DNA of 64,000 nt from Strigops habroptila (lineage: Eukaryota; Chordata; Aves; Psittaciformes; Psittacidae). Shown here piece by piece: positions 21,141 through 33,268 of this stretch (positions are counted from its first letter, which is position 1; the number at the start of each line of letters is the position of its first letter). A model generated the notes under the pieces. It was not told the DNA's origin. It searched no databases and saw nothing but the letters and a program-made list of their open reading frames with translations. The translations under genes were made by a program, and so were the position numbers. The stretch spans positions 45,972,576 to 46,036,575 of the forward strand of contig NC_044282.2 of assembly GCF_004027225.2 (NCBI RefSeq), written 5' to 3'.

Positions 21141-24100
21141 CCTCCTACCAAATTAGACTGTTACTTCCTCTTTGGCTATTTTTGTAAAAAAATTTGAATA
21201 TGTAGGAAGAGCAAGTGTTTAATCTTCAGCTTTAAATAGCTTTGTAATACTGCAGAAAGTGCATGATGAGAAAGGAAGGGCTCATTGGATTTTTAAATGT
21301 TATATTCTGATACTATTCTTCATACAGCATTTGAATGAAAATAAGAATTTCCTTTTGTTAAAATTATTTTAACTTTTTTTTTCTCTATTTTGTTTTCTAA
21401 TAGCAATTCTTTAGACTCCCAGAAACTTTTAGGGTTCTTTTAGTTGTCTTGTATAAAGGTTGTTCCCCAATGGAGTATATGACTTCATAGGGCTTAAACT
21501 GAAGCAATTCTGCCTTACTTTCATATTTTTCCTCTGTATTTGTTTTACATAAGCATACACTGTGACCCTTTCAGTTAGCTGATCACTTTTGCGCAGTGAT
21601 ATGTTGAATGCATCTTGCGGTGTTCTGTTTGTTTCTTCATGCTGATTTGATTAATATTGTTCTATCATCTTTCTTCATGCTTAATATATATCTTGTCATG
21701 TGTTTGGAGCCTAGAGGAAAAAATAACTACACCTACTTTAGATTAATTATGCATTACTTCTACCTTTGTGTACTGTCCATTCTTACTTTTGTGGAAAAAA
21801 TGCTGACCATGTGTACACATTGAAGATATGTGTAAGATGTGTTAGATTTGTAGAGAGGTGGCCCATATTTAAATAAAAAAACAAAACAAAACAAATAAGC
21901 AACCCCCCCTATTTGAAGCTTTCGATATTTTTCCTGATGCTCTTTGTACTTCTGATATACATCGACATCTTGGATTTTTGAAAAGTTCACAGTTGACATT
22001 TCTCTCTACTTTAAATTACTAGGTTATGCTTGTGTCAATTATTGTTTGCTAGTTGTGTGTGTAGCAAAGATATAGTGACAACATCCACTAGGTTTCACTA
22101 ACTGTAGCTGGAAAGCTGGAATAACCATGGTCATGGCTGTAGAAGGCATGTGCCAGCTCTCAGCAGCTATTGGTGCCTGTTGCATCTTGAGGTTTGGTTT
22201 CAGCTGATCCTCAGGACCAGCTGGGCTCTGGCTTGCTCTTAAGACTGAGCTGAGGTCATAGCCTTTGTGCCTTGGGTAAGCTGCAGTTAAACCAGTCCAG
22301 GCAACTCTTCCTGTTAGTCACTGAGAGATGAAATCTGTAAAGGCTGTGAAGCACAACATGGTGATGAACTTTGTAGTTGCCACATGTGTTGATGCCAACC
22401 AGTTCCTAAGGGTGCAGTGTGTGTTATCTCATTTGCAGCTCTGGAGGCAGTTAAAGCCTTAAGTTCATGGATTTTCATCCATTCATACACACCTGCAGAG
22501 TATAAGCTTTTTCTCAAGGCTCCAAGCTAGTTTGCCTTTCTTTATCTTGTGATGTGACAGTCCCCAGCCCTGGGAAAGGTTATGTTAGGAGCATTTGTAC
22601 TATACGAGGCTTGTGCTAACCTCTCTTGCGGACCCTGGCACCTGTCCATGCTGTTGTTGGCTCAGTATGTCGGTTCAGCTGTGCCCTGTACTTTGCATCT
22701 GTGTGGCTCCGAGAGCACCATTCTCACTGTGAGTTAATCCTCCTCTCCGCTGCAGTTTCTTACCTCTGCTTGCCTGAGCAAACGCTGCTGGACCTTGGCT
22801 TGCATTGAATCGCTGCCCTCCTTGCGCATCAGCTGTGGTGGTGTTCAGAATAGGTAACCTTTCATATTTACCTCCTTTCTTCCATGATGTGATGTTCCAC
22901 TGGAGCAGCAGCATCAGCCACATGCTTTGTGTGGATTTATGTCTGAAAATTCTCAAGTCTTTTACCAGTGACACTGAAGGTGAAATGTATAGTTCTTGCT
23001 TGTTTTACTGTCCCCTTTGCATCAGCAAAGAGACATTAGGAGGGTGATACCCCACTTCTCTCTTGTTCCAGGTTGACATTGCCTTTGAAAAAAAATCTCA
23101 CTTTAGAGGGAGCAGCAATGTAGTTCTAACTTCAGTTCACATTAGATACTGAGCTTGAAATCAAGTTATGCAAATCCTTAAGCGACTCATAAATCCAGAG
23201 AGTGTGATAGTCTTTTTAGCAAACTGTCAGTTAGAGCTAAATATTTTCAGCAGTCACTTCACATTTCCATTAGCTCCTTAAACAGCTGAAGATCACAGAT
23301 TTGAATGAAATATAATGTTTATGGCTGTATTCCCCACCTTTCAATGTAGACTACTGCTATGAAACTTTATTGTAGTGACATTATAGTAAATGTGTTTTCA
23401 AGGGCTGCTCTTCCTTGGGAAAATCACCCTTTTGTTTTCTCTTGTCTAAAAGGGCTGCATGGGTTTTTTTGGGTTTCTTTGCTATGGTTTTGTTTTTTCC
23501 TTCACAATTCTACTGTACTGGTCTCCAGGCCTCTGCTTGTTACTTTCATTAGTGAGAACTGTTGCTTTTGGATGGAATGATACAACATGGCTGCCAGTAT
23601 AGAGAAGAGTCAAACCATCATGTCCCCTCATTGTGCTAATAATAGCAATGTACCATTTTTCTGGCAGGCAGCACTGCTGCTAGTAGTAACTTCAGGAGGG
23701 ATCGCTGGAAGGGCAGTAGGGTCATTCAGGATCTTGGTTTTTAACTCTCACATTAGTATCTTTTCTCATACAGCCTAATTTCTCACCCCTTGAGGCTGAA
23801 ATGTTCTTTTCATTGAAATAACTGTGTATTTCTCACTGTGATGTCAACTAATTTGGGTCTTGAGCTGTGGAAGAAAGATGAAGATGGTGCTATTTTTTGG
23901 AAGACAACAAAACCCCCTCACAATCCACCCCCACACCCCCCTTCAAAAAAAAACCCACCCCAAAACTAGTCTTTGTGCTACCTTGGACAGAGTGTTACTA
24001 AAATTACAACTTGGAGAGTGACAGGGTAAAACAATCCATGGAAAGGCACATCAGGATGTCCTATCAAAGTTACCTCAACTAACATGAAAATCCACTTGTC

Positions 24101-24247
24101 TTCTCAATACCAAGGGGGCTTTCATGTCACCCTGTTTCATGTTTCCCTGAACATGGGTGATATGGGAATTGGACAGCCCTTCTGGTTATTGCGGTTTTGA
24201 AGAATTCATAGTATCTGCAGTTTGATATGAAAGAGGAGAAATCATTT

Positions 24248-24268
24248 AAAAAAAAAAAGGGGGGGGGG
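24248..24268 (+). repeat. A11-G10 homopurine run
   Basis: Eleven A followed directly by ten G. A single-strand purine run of this type can form triplex or intermolecular G-quadruplex structure and is prone to sequencing error. Confidence 0.85.
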
Positions 24269-26735
24269 AATCTTTACGGTTAAAGAAATTTAAGGGAAAT
24301 AGTCTTAAATGAAAGACGGTAGAAATCTGTCAGGTTATGGTAAGGTCTATATCTTTTCTAGTTTAGAGACTTCTGATAAATGCTTTATGAACTTTGGCTT
24401 TTGTTTCTTTAATGTTTCTTTAAGCTGAGAAGTTGTTAATTGGGGGCGTGTGTGTCTAAAGCAAACAAAGAAAATGACCTTTAAGTCAAGTACAGCTTTA
24501 TTGCTTTAGAAACAGCAACAGCAGCCCTAACTTTACCCTGTGTAACTGCCTGCATTACGGCAAGGCCTGTGTAAAACTGCTAGCAAGTCAGAAAGACCCA
24601 TTCCTTCACCCAGGCTGCTCACCTTTTGGGAGGGGAAGGGGAAAACCAGCACAGAGTAAGGTGGGGGGAGTGTCACTGTTTGTCTGAGGGACCAGAGCAG
24701 CTTGAAGAACATACTGATAACTACATGAAGCTAAAAGTGAACAGCCTGCTTCTAAACAGGTATTTGGAGATAATGATTGGGAAGACAGGATTTGTCTGTG
24801 CTTTTGAAAGTTACTGAAAGGCTGTAGGAGGTATCTAACCATCAGCAAGTAGGTCTTTGAAGAAGCGTGTGGGAAATGCTCTTTATGGACGCTGTAGACC
24901 TGAGCTTAGGTGTTTCATGTTAGTCAGTCTTTGTGTCCACTGTCCAAATGTTCCAGTGCTTGAGTGGGAAAAAATCAGAGGTTCCTCACTGAGATCCCTC
25001 TCAGACATTCATCAGAGCTTTGATTATTTTCATTCAGTGAAAATATGTAGAACTTGGTACTCAAAAATGGTAAATGCTGTAACATGACAATAAGAAATAA
25101 TTTGAAAGACTTGTGTTTGTATTTGGTATAGACATCTTATTTTTGAATACATACATCAGATATAAGCACATATTGCTTTGATGCATTTATAAAAGCTCAA
25201 GAGGGCTTCATGATAACAGTCTCTTGTGTCGCATCATTATATAGTTACAGAGTCTAAGTGCCAAATTGACTTTCTCTTTAATTGAGGTGGTTCCTGCCAT
25301 TTAAAACTAATATATATCTACAATGATGGGAAATCTGCAGGGATCAGAAAAAAATTTCTGATTTGCCTGAGAACTTTTTTTCTGAATATACAATTCTCAT
25401 TTCTCTAAAATAACTATTACTTTTCATAATAATAGAAAAAACCCTCCAGTTTCTTTTTTTTTTTTTTTTCTTCCTACTCAGCAGTGATTCAGTACACTGA
25501 AACAAGAAAATTATGATATTTTGAAATAGGGATACTTTGTATAAATCATTTCCAAAAATACATGCTGCTTTTGAATGTTGACATTTCTTATGATTTTAAC
25601 AGTAGAGTAATATAATGAATCTGCAAAGAAAACAAGATGAGTTCCTCGGAAAAGGATAATATAAATATAGTGGTTTTCCTGTAATGCTGTATGCTTTGGA
25701 AGATGTCGTCTATTCTGGTGAAGTACCACATATAAAAAACATGCAAATGCAAAGAGAGTGACTTCAGGGCAATCTGTCCCAAAATGAACCAGAGCATTGG
25801 GCATCTGATGGTACATCTTAAAAGTGTATGAACTCTTAGTGTGTAAAGACTTGGTGTGTCTGTAGCTGACTGTAATTGAGTGAGCAGTACTGTATGGTGG
25901 GAAAGATGTGAGTTATTTCAGAACCTTATTAGAGGATTGTCTAGTGTTAGCCGTGGAGGCAGCCATGCTGAATGGGGGCCTTTGACTACTGTGGTGGTAC
26001 GAATTACAGCATTGCATGCCATGATTTAAATAAATACACAGAGAAGGGGCTGCGTGCCCTCCATACAGAGCTGTATTTTTCCTCTAGACGGTTCTTGTTC
26101 AGATCATTCCCACCTTTTACATGTTATCCCTATATTCTGTGTGTGTTGGGGAGTGTTGGTTGGCTGGCTTGGTTTTGAAGCTACATTGGAAACTTGAGGC
26201 AGAAAACTGAAGATAACTCACATATTTTAATGCCCTTTTCTATCAAAGGACCATAGTCCACTCTTAACACATACAACACCTTTGGTAAATGTGCTGATAC
26301 AACACAAGACACAGGAAGACCATTCACAGTCACTGTACAGCTCTTATCCAACAGGCATAGGGAGAGTACTCCCACAAAGACAGAGGAATATAGGGAGTGT
26401 ATGCTTTGGGATAATGCCATTATATCAATTTCTTTTTGCCTCCTATTTTGCTTTTGTTTTGGCTGTGTAGCTGATCAAACCATTGCCAAATCTGTCTATC
26501 TGGCTGTAAACTACACAAAATGCAGTTGTAACTCGGCCATCCTGTGTACCTCTGTCTCATGTTCTGTGGACATCTTGTGGCCTGAAAGGAGTTGCCCTGT
26601 GTGTTTCTCTTTGCCTGGTGAGTCTCTTGTGTGCTCAAGTTTCAAAGGCAAATGGAGGCTCTTTGGGACTGCAGGAATGTGAATCTAGAGCATTTAAAAT
26701 TAAAATTTCCTTAATAAAGAGAAAAAACTTGAATA

Positions 26736-26815
26736 AACCAAACAACAACAAAAAACCCCACCAAAACCACACCCAAAACAGACAAACACAACTGCACAAA
26801 AACCAACAACAAAAT
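26736..26815 (+). repeat. A/C-rich low-complexity block
   Basis: A run of AAC, AAAACC and CACAA words with almost no G or T. Likely decayed simple repeat. Confidence 0.7.
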
Positions 26816-29661
26816 GAAATCTACTGCCTTTTCTCCAGTGAAATACTTTGTATGTTTCGAAGTATCTGAGATGAGCAGCAACTTCTCTGGTCCCTTTGTG
26901 ATTGACTGTCAGAATGAGGTTGGGTTAAACCTGTGTGGAATTCTAGGTCGTGCTGAACCTGCCATTGGACTCCTGTTTAATTTCTCTAGTACCTCAAGTG
27001 AGCAGTAGCTTTAAATACTTGCAAATGGAGGAATGGGTTTATGTTCTCATACATGTCTGAGGAATGGGTAGAAATTTTCCAAAATTCAGACTTGCACCAC
27101 TTGGCACTTCTATCCAAATCATAATCAAATTATTTTGATATTTCTCCTTAAACTAGACTAGCTAGCCATCGTTTTTCCCTATGCAGTATTAAGACTATTC
27201 AAAGTAGTGTGATGTGCCTACATCTCCCTTTTTATAAGAATCGTACAATATTGTGTCAACTTTACTGCATTTGAAGATCATCTGGAAGGATTACAAAACC
27301 TTCTCTAGTAAGATAAACATGAAATGCTGATTTCATTATGCTAACAGTAGATTTTAAATGTTTGTTCTTCATTGGAGGGAAAAATAAATATAGGGAAGAC
27401 ATTTTCCATTCCAACTTTTTAATGAGCAGTGTGTGTGTATGGGGAGCTTCCTTCTCATGAAAGCTTAATTGCGCATGCTTTTCTATTGCAGTATTATAGT
27501 AAACCTGGTAGTTAAACCCAAGTTAAGACCATCTCTTCTTACAAATCCAAAATGACAAGGCTTCTTCTGCAAGTGCATCCAGGATTTGATAGAGTAGTAA
27601 TAGCTGTCAGGTTCAAAGCAAAGCTAGTAATTCAATCTTCTGGCCTATCATATATTTCCCTGTTTTCAGCACACAGTATCTCCTGTATTAGTATGAGTAG
27701 ATCTATTAAAATATGTTTTAGCACTGTGCTTTGAGGCTTTCTGTTTTCATGAAATCATATAGCTGCTTTCTGTAAAAAGCCTTTAAAGAGCTTCCCATAT
27801 CTAATGTGATATAAAGCAACTTATTGTCATGAACCAGCCAGATAAATAACTGTTCAGCTGTGGTAGCCTACATAACACTTGCCAAGAGAAAATGGTGTGG
27901 GATATGTAAATCATAGGGGAGGACTGTGGCAGGTGGGTAGCTTCAGACTCTCCTCCAGGGAGTCCATGGGAATTTCAGTTCCTGGCTTGAATGGCATCAG
28001 AGTTAGGCTGGCACTGAACAGCAAGGAACTTTGCCCAAAGCTCATATTGTGCCTCTCTCTTCACTAAATTGTACACTCAAGTTCTGCTTAAGCGTTTCAG
28101 GATGTAACCTCCCTGGTACAGGGATCACAGGACTTCTGTTTTTTGTGTGGCATGTAAATACCTTGCACAGCAGAATTTCCCTTTGAGTGTGTTGTGTCCT
28201 TGGCTGCTGTGAGAGTTGTCATTGCTGAGGGATTTAATCTTTCACCCTGCAGTTCTTCCCCTTTCTGTAGAGGTGATGGTGTAGGACTGTATGAAATGCA
28301 GCCCCCTGACAAGGGTAAGGAGGCTGGTGCAGACATGATGTTTTGCATAATCAGATGTTGTCACCACCATACATAAAGGTGAGAATCCAAAGCTGAAATT
28401 CCTTCTTGTGCATACAACCTGTCAAACTTCATCCTTGTTCTTATGTGTCCTTTAGCTTTTGTCGTTGGACCCTGTGGCTGTCTGGCTGTGAGCTGCATCA
28501 TCAGCTCTGACAGGATGAAGCAGAGAGATGAGTTTCACGGCCGTTCATGCCTCCTAGCTACTCTTGGCTGACACAAAAAGCAGATGAGCCATGGGCTGTC
28601 ACACAAATATAGAGCAGATCCCACAGCCTTTCTTTCAGCATCTGTCACTAGTGCTGTGCTAAGCCTGACACAGGTTTGCTAATTCTGCCTGTAAGCTTGT
28701 GGCTCTGTACGATAGAGCTTTATTGTTGGGAGAATGATTACAGCACATCAGCAAAAGCATGCCCGGTGAATGGAGCAGCAGCTGACTGTGACATACAAAC
28801 AAGTAGATGCCAGTGAGAAATAAATTGGGAATCAAGATGCTTCAGGACTGGGCCTGGACAAAACATCATTTAGCAGGTTCATTTGTAAGACAGAAGCTTA
28901 AAACAAAAAAAGCCGATTATGCTGTTTACCAGTCTGTCATTCCCAGATTTTAATAAGTAAGCAGTCACAGAGAATTTATTTCTTTTTGATGAGTAAAACT
29001 GAAGGTAGGTGCACAGGGTGTGGCTGAATGCGGACAGATTTCTCAGTGGCAAGTTTTCTGGACATTCCTAGTATGGGAGATTTTCCATTCTGGAAAGCAG
29101 CAATCCTGCGTAAATATTAGGGATCAGGCTGGATGCAGAACTTTAAGTTACAAGTGCACTATTGCACAGAGAAGAGATAGGGCTAATTTAATCCTTTGCT
29201 GGTGGGATTTATAAAAGAAACGTCTTGCACAGCATTAGTGACAGTAATACTCAAATTCTAGTTTTCATGCCTTTTTTAAAAGGTCTTTTGAAAACCTGTA
29301 GGAGGTATAAAAAAAGAGACACAGGAGTTATTAGTGGTGAAAAATTCCTGGTAGTGATTTAATGTGGAAAGGGTGGGGGATGAGCAGATTTTTTTTTTTT
29401 TTTTGTTTGCATTTGTTTTATTTATTATTATTGAATCTCTGTCCAGATAATTTTAGGACAGACTCAATGTAATCCAAAGACTCATGTCTAAAATATGTTG
29501 GATAGATTGATCTATCAGGTACATCTCTGAGATAGATTTCTGTTGGTGATGGAGGACAAAGTCACAAGCTGATTGCAAGTCGGCAGCTGGCTCTCAAACA
29601 CTGGTAAAAAATGGTCGAGAGAAAACAGGTTGAGAAGATGATTAAAATTATGGAGAAGGAA

Positions 29662-29710
29662 TTTTTGGTTTTTTTGGTTTTTTTGGGGGGGTTTTTTTGT
29701 TTTTTTTTAT
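29662..29710 (+). repeat. T/G homopolymer-rich block
   Basis: Alternating T5-T8 and G2-G7 runs. Low complexity. Confidence 0.75.
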
Positions 29711-31697
29711 GGCAGGGCAGCAGGAGAGATGACCGTTGCTTATGCCGCTTCAGAAATGCTTGTCAAACTTTCTTGGTTGAAGCCTGAGGAAAGGAGGAAG
29801 ATCCTGAGTGCCTGGATACGCGTTTTAGTTGTCTGACAGATCAGAAGGAAAAGACTGCGTTTTATGTATATTATGTATGTTTGTTCTACAGGACTTAAAT
29901 GTACAGGTTCTTGTTGAATATAATGGTCAGCCTGCAGGCTGGCAGGATGCTGGCTAATCAAGGAAGAGCCTCTGGGGAAAGCCTTGTGTGGGAGGAGAGA
30001 TAAGAGGTTTGTCTGGCTCTGTGTAGAGCTTAACCTAGTAGCTGGGTATCTCCAAGGAAATGTCAGAGAAGAGGATTGAAATTTTCAGTTTGGGTAAGGA
30101 GAGAGAGGCCTGGAATAAGAGGTCAATCTGTGAGGTCCCTTTGTAGAGAGGATAACTGGGTTTTTGTGGCTTGAAGAGATTGCCCAGGAGTAAACAGGAG
30201 GAGAGACAAATGCTGCTGATAAAAAAGGCATTGTTTCCTCAGGATCCCTCCTGCCTTGAAAGATGGAAGTGGGAGAGAGGGCCTCACAAAGGCGGTGCTG
30301 GTGGAGCAGTTAGTGAAGTGCTCAGTGAACTGCTGGCAAAGGCAAGATTTTAAGAGGAAGAAAGAGGTCAGAAGACGCCTGAGTCGGGTGAAGCTGATGT
30401 AATAACCTAAAGTACTAGCCAGGACGAGTTTTGTGCTAAGGAAGAAGGGACAGCAGAAGAGCTGGGAAACATCTGTGGCAGAGCTGTAGGAAAGGACTTT
30501 GCAGGCAGCTTAAACACAAACCATACCCCAACAGTATGAGAAGGGACTGAGCATCTTAGCTGCCTTCAGAAGAAAGTATCTTGTACTAAACTCTCTTTTA
30601 CTTTCCTTTTCATTTGTTTTATTTTCCTTCTCCTCCCATTTAGAGAGGCATAACTGGAGCCACTGGCTGAAGGTCTAAATGAAAAGGTGAATGGCTGCAG
30701 CTCTTCAAACCAGTGAATTGCCTTTCTCACCATTAGAGGAAGTGGTGGGTATCTTGGTGTCCAGCCGAATTCAGGCCATGTGCCCAGGCAGTATTTATTA
30801 GCCATGTGCAAGTCACTTGTCTTGCTTTCAGGGTACTTGGGAGATGGGTAGTAATGTGTGGTGTTCAGGTTAACAACCCATTGCATCCAGTGATCCTTCT
30901 GATCCTAAGCACCAGAAAGCTGTTTTCTTATTTTTCAAGCAGATAAACAATAATGAAAATAGATTTTGTTTGTTACTTTTTTTCCCCGCCTAAAATGTCA
31001 AGAGGATGTGGGAAGAGGGCAACAGCAACATTTTGTCAGATTTCCTGATTTTTTTTCAAGCGGGATTTGTGGCAAAGAAGCAAGTAGGAGGGTAAGGTTA
31101 AAGTGAGCAGGATGTGCAAGAGGGGAGGAGAGAACTTGTTTCTGGTGATAGAACTGTGGTTGAATAACTGATCAGTAGTTGAGAATGTTACATCATATAT
31201 GTGTCTGAACTTGTTCAAGTAAAGGTTGCCTGAGTAACTACCATTTTCTGTTGTGTTTTTTTGTCTAAAAGCATGGTAGATATTTTTTCCTTATCACATG
31301 TCTCTTTAAATGGAGATCAGAGAGTGGAGGATAAGAATGCTTCAGGAATAAAATGCTAATTTTTAAAAAATTCTAAAGGTTAAGGCATGCTTCAATAATT
31401 ATGAGTATTTTTTAAATAGTATGTAGTTTAAAACTTAAGATGAGTAAGGAAGACCAGAACCTTGTGTGTTTGGCTGGAAACTAATCTCAAGCAGTATTTT
31501 TTAGATTTGGTAATGAAGGACAAGTATTTGTTAAAAATCTACATACTCAGTTTGAGGATACAGGTTTTTTGAGTACTCACTAGAAAGGAACTGAGCTGAT
31601 GATTTCTCTCTCAGAAATAACACTGTTGGATTAATCTGAAAATGGAAAATAGCTTGAAGTCAAAGTAGGACTCCTGCCAATTGCTGTATTCTGAATT

Positions 31698-33099
31698 CAT
31701 AGAATCATAGAATTGTTGGAAAAGACCTTTAAGATCATAGACGCCAACCAATTAACACTGTAAACCATATTACACCACTAAACCATATCTCCAGGTTCCA
31801 CGTCTACATCACCTCCAGGGATGGTGGTTCAATCATTTCCCTGGGCAGCCTGTTCCAATGACAACCAAAACGGTGAAGAATTTTTTCCTAATATCCAATC
31901 TAAACCTTTCCTGGTGCTACTTGAGATCACTTCATCTTGTCCTATTGCTTGTTACTTGGAAGAAGAGGCTAACACTCACCTCACTACAACCTCCTTTCAG
32001 GTAGTTGTAGAGAGTGATAAGGTCCCCCCGACCTTCCTTTTCTCCAGACTAAACAACCCCAGTTACCTTGGCTCATCAGTCCAGCCTGTCCAGATCCATC
32101 TGCAGAGCCTTCAAGCAGATCAGCGCTCCTGCTCGACTTGGTGCTGCCTGCAGAGTTACTGAGGGTGCAGTCAGTCCCCTCATCCAGATCAGTGGTAAAG
32201 ATACTAAACAGAACTGGCCCCAGTACTGAGCCCTGAGGAGCACCACTTGTGACTGGCCACCAACTGGAGTTAACTCCATTCACCACCACTCTTTGAGCTC
32301 TGCCATCCAGCCATTTTTTTTACCCAGTGGAGAGTGCACCAGTCCAAGCTATAAGCAGCCAGTTTGTCCAGGAGAATGCTGTGGGAAACAGTGGCAAAAG
32401 CTTTACTGACATCTAGACAGGTAACATCTGCAGCCTTTCCCTCATCCACTAAGTGGGTCAATATCATAGAAGGAGATCAGGTTAATCAAGCAGGACCTGC
32501 CTTTCATAAATCTGTGATGACTGGGCCTGATCACCAGGTTGTCTTGTACATGCTGCGTTATGGCACTCAAAATAATCTGCGTCATAACCTTCCCTGGCAC
32601 TGAGATCAGACTGATAGGTCTGTACTTAGCCCTTGCTAACCTCCAGTCAACTGAGATCTCCCTAGTTAGACAGGACTGTTGATAAATGATGGAAAGTGGC
32701 TCAGTGAGCACTTCTGCCAGCTCCCTCAGTATCCTTGGGTGGATCAGACCTGGACCCATGGACTTGCAGGCGTCTAAGTGGTGTTTCAGGTTGGTAACCA
32801 CTTCCCCTTGGATTATGGGGGCTTCATTCTTCCCCCTTCCCCCCCATCTTCCAGCTCAGGGGGCTGGGTACCCAGAGAGCAACTGGTCTTATTAAAGACT
32901 GAGGCGAAGGTGGCTTTGAGCACCTCAGCCTTTTACTCATCTTTTGTCACTGTTTCCCCCCACATCCAGTAAAGGATAGAGATTGTTCTTAGCCGTCTCT
33001 TTGTTGTTAATGTATTTATAGAAATTTTTTTTTATTGTCTTTCATGGCAGTAGCCAGACTAATTTCTAGTTGGGCTTTGGGCCTTCTAATTTTCTCTCC
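31698..33099 (-). mobile_element. Older CR1 LINE fragment, antisense
   Basis: Starts with 'catagaatcatagaattgttgg' (3' terminal octamers, minus orientation) and extends about 1.4 kb to a T25 run. Three short minus frames (31984-32289, 32270-32467, 32442-32801) carry RT blocks: GPGLIHPRILREL, YRPISLISVPGKV, DVSKAFATVSHSILLDKL and [16 protein letters not shown]. It belongs to a different, more diverged subfamily than the copies at 7893, 18161 and 42187. The motif-A aspartate of FDTV is changed (FATV) and the FADD box has become SAGS, so the RT is dead. Confidence 0.9.
31984..32801 (-). pseudogene. Decayed CR1 reverse transcriptase
   Basis: Overlapping fragments in several frames reconstruct the order of RT motifs but with frameshifts between them. 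Two catalytic positions are substituted (FDTV to FATV; FADD to SAGS). Fossil sequence only. Confidence 0.85.
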
Positions 33100-33268
33100 T
33101 TTTTTTTTTTTTTTTTTTTTTTTTGAGGCTTGGAAATCAATTGCATTAAAAAGAAAAAAAGAAAAAATTAAAAAAAACCAAAACCAACCCAACACAAAAC
33201 AACCAACCAAACAAAAACAACAACCAAAAAAGCCCCAAAACAAGCGAAAACCAAAAACCCCTAAACAA
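33100..33268 (+). repeat. T25 run followed by A/C-rich low-complexity block
   Basis: T25 at 33100-33124, a 23-base gap of mixed sequence, then about 120 bases of A-rich and AAC/CCA words. It abuts the 5' broken edge of the CR1 fragment on its left. Confidence 0.8.

Larger units (their letters stand above)
21141..31697. other. AT-rich intronic stretch without recognised genes
   Basis: About 10.5 kb with only short spurious open frames. It includes A11G10 at 24248-24268, T16 runs at 25454-25469 and 29389-29404, an A/C-rich block at 26736-26815 and a T/G-rich block at 29662-29710. No repeat family was recognised. Confidence 0.55.
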
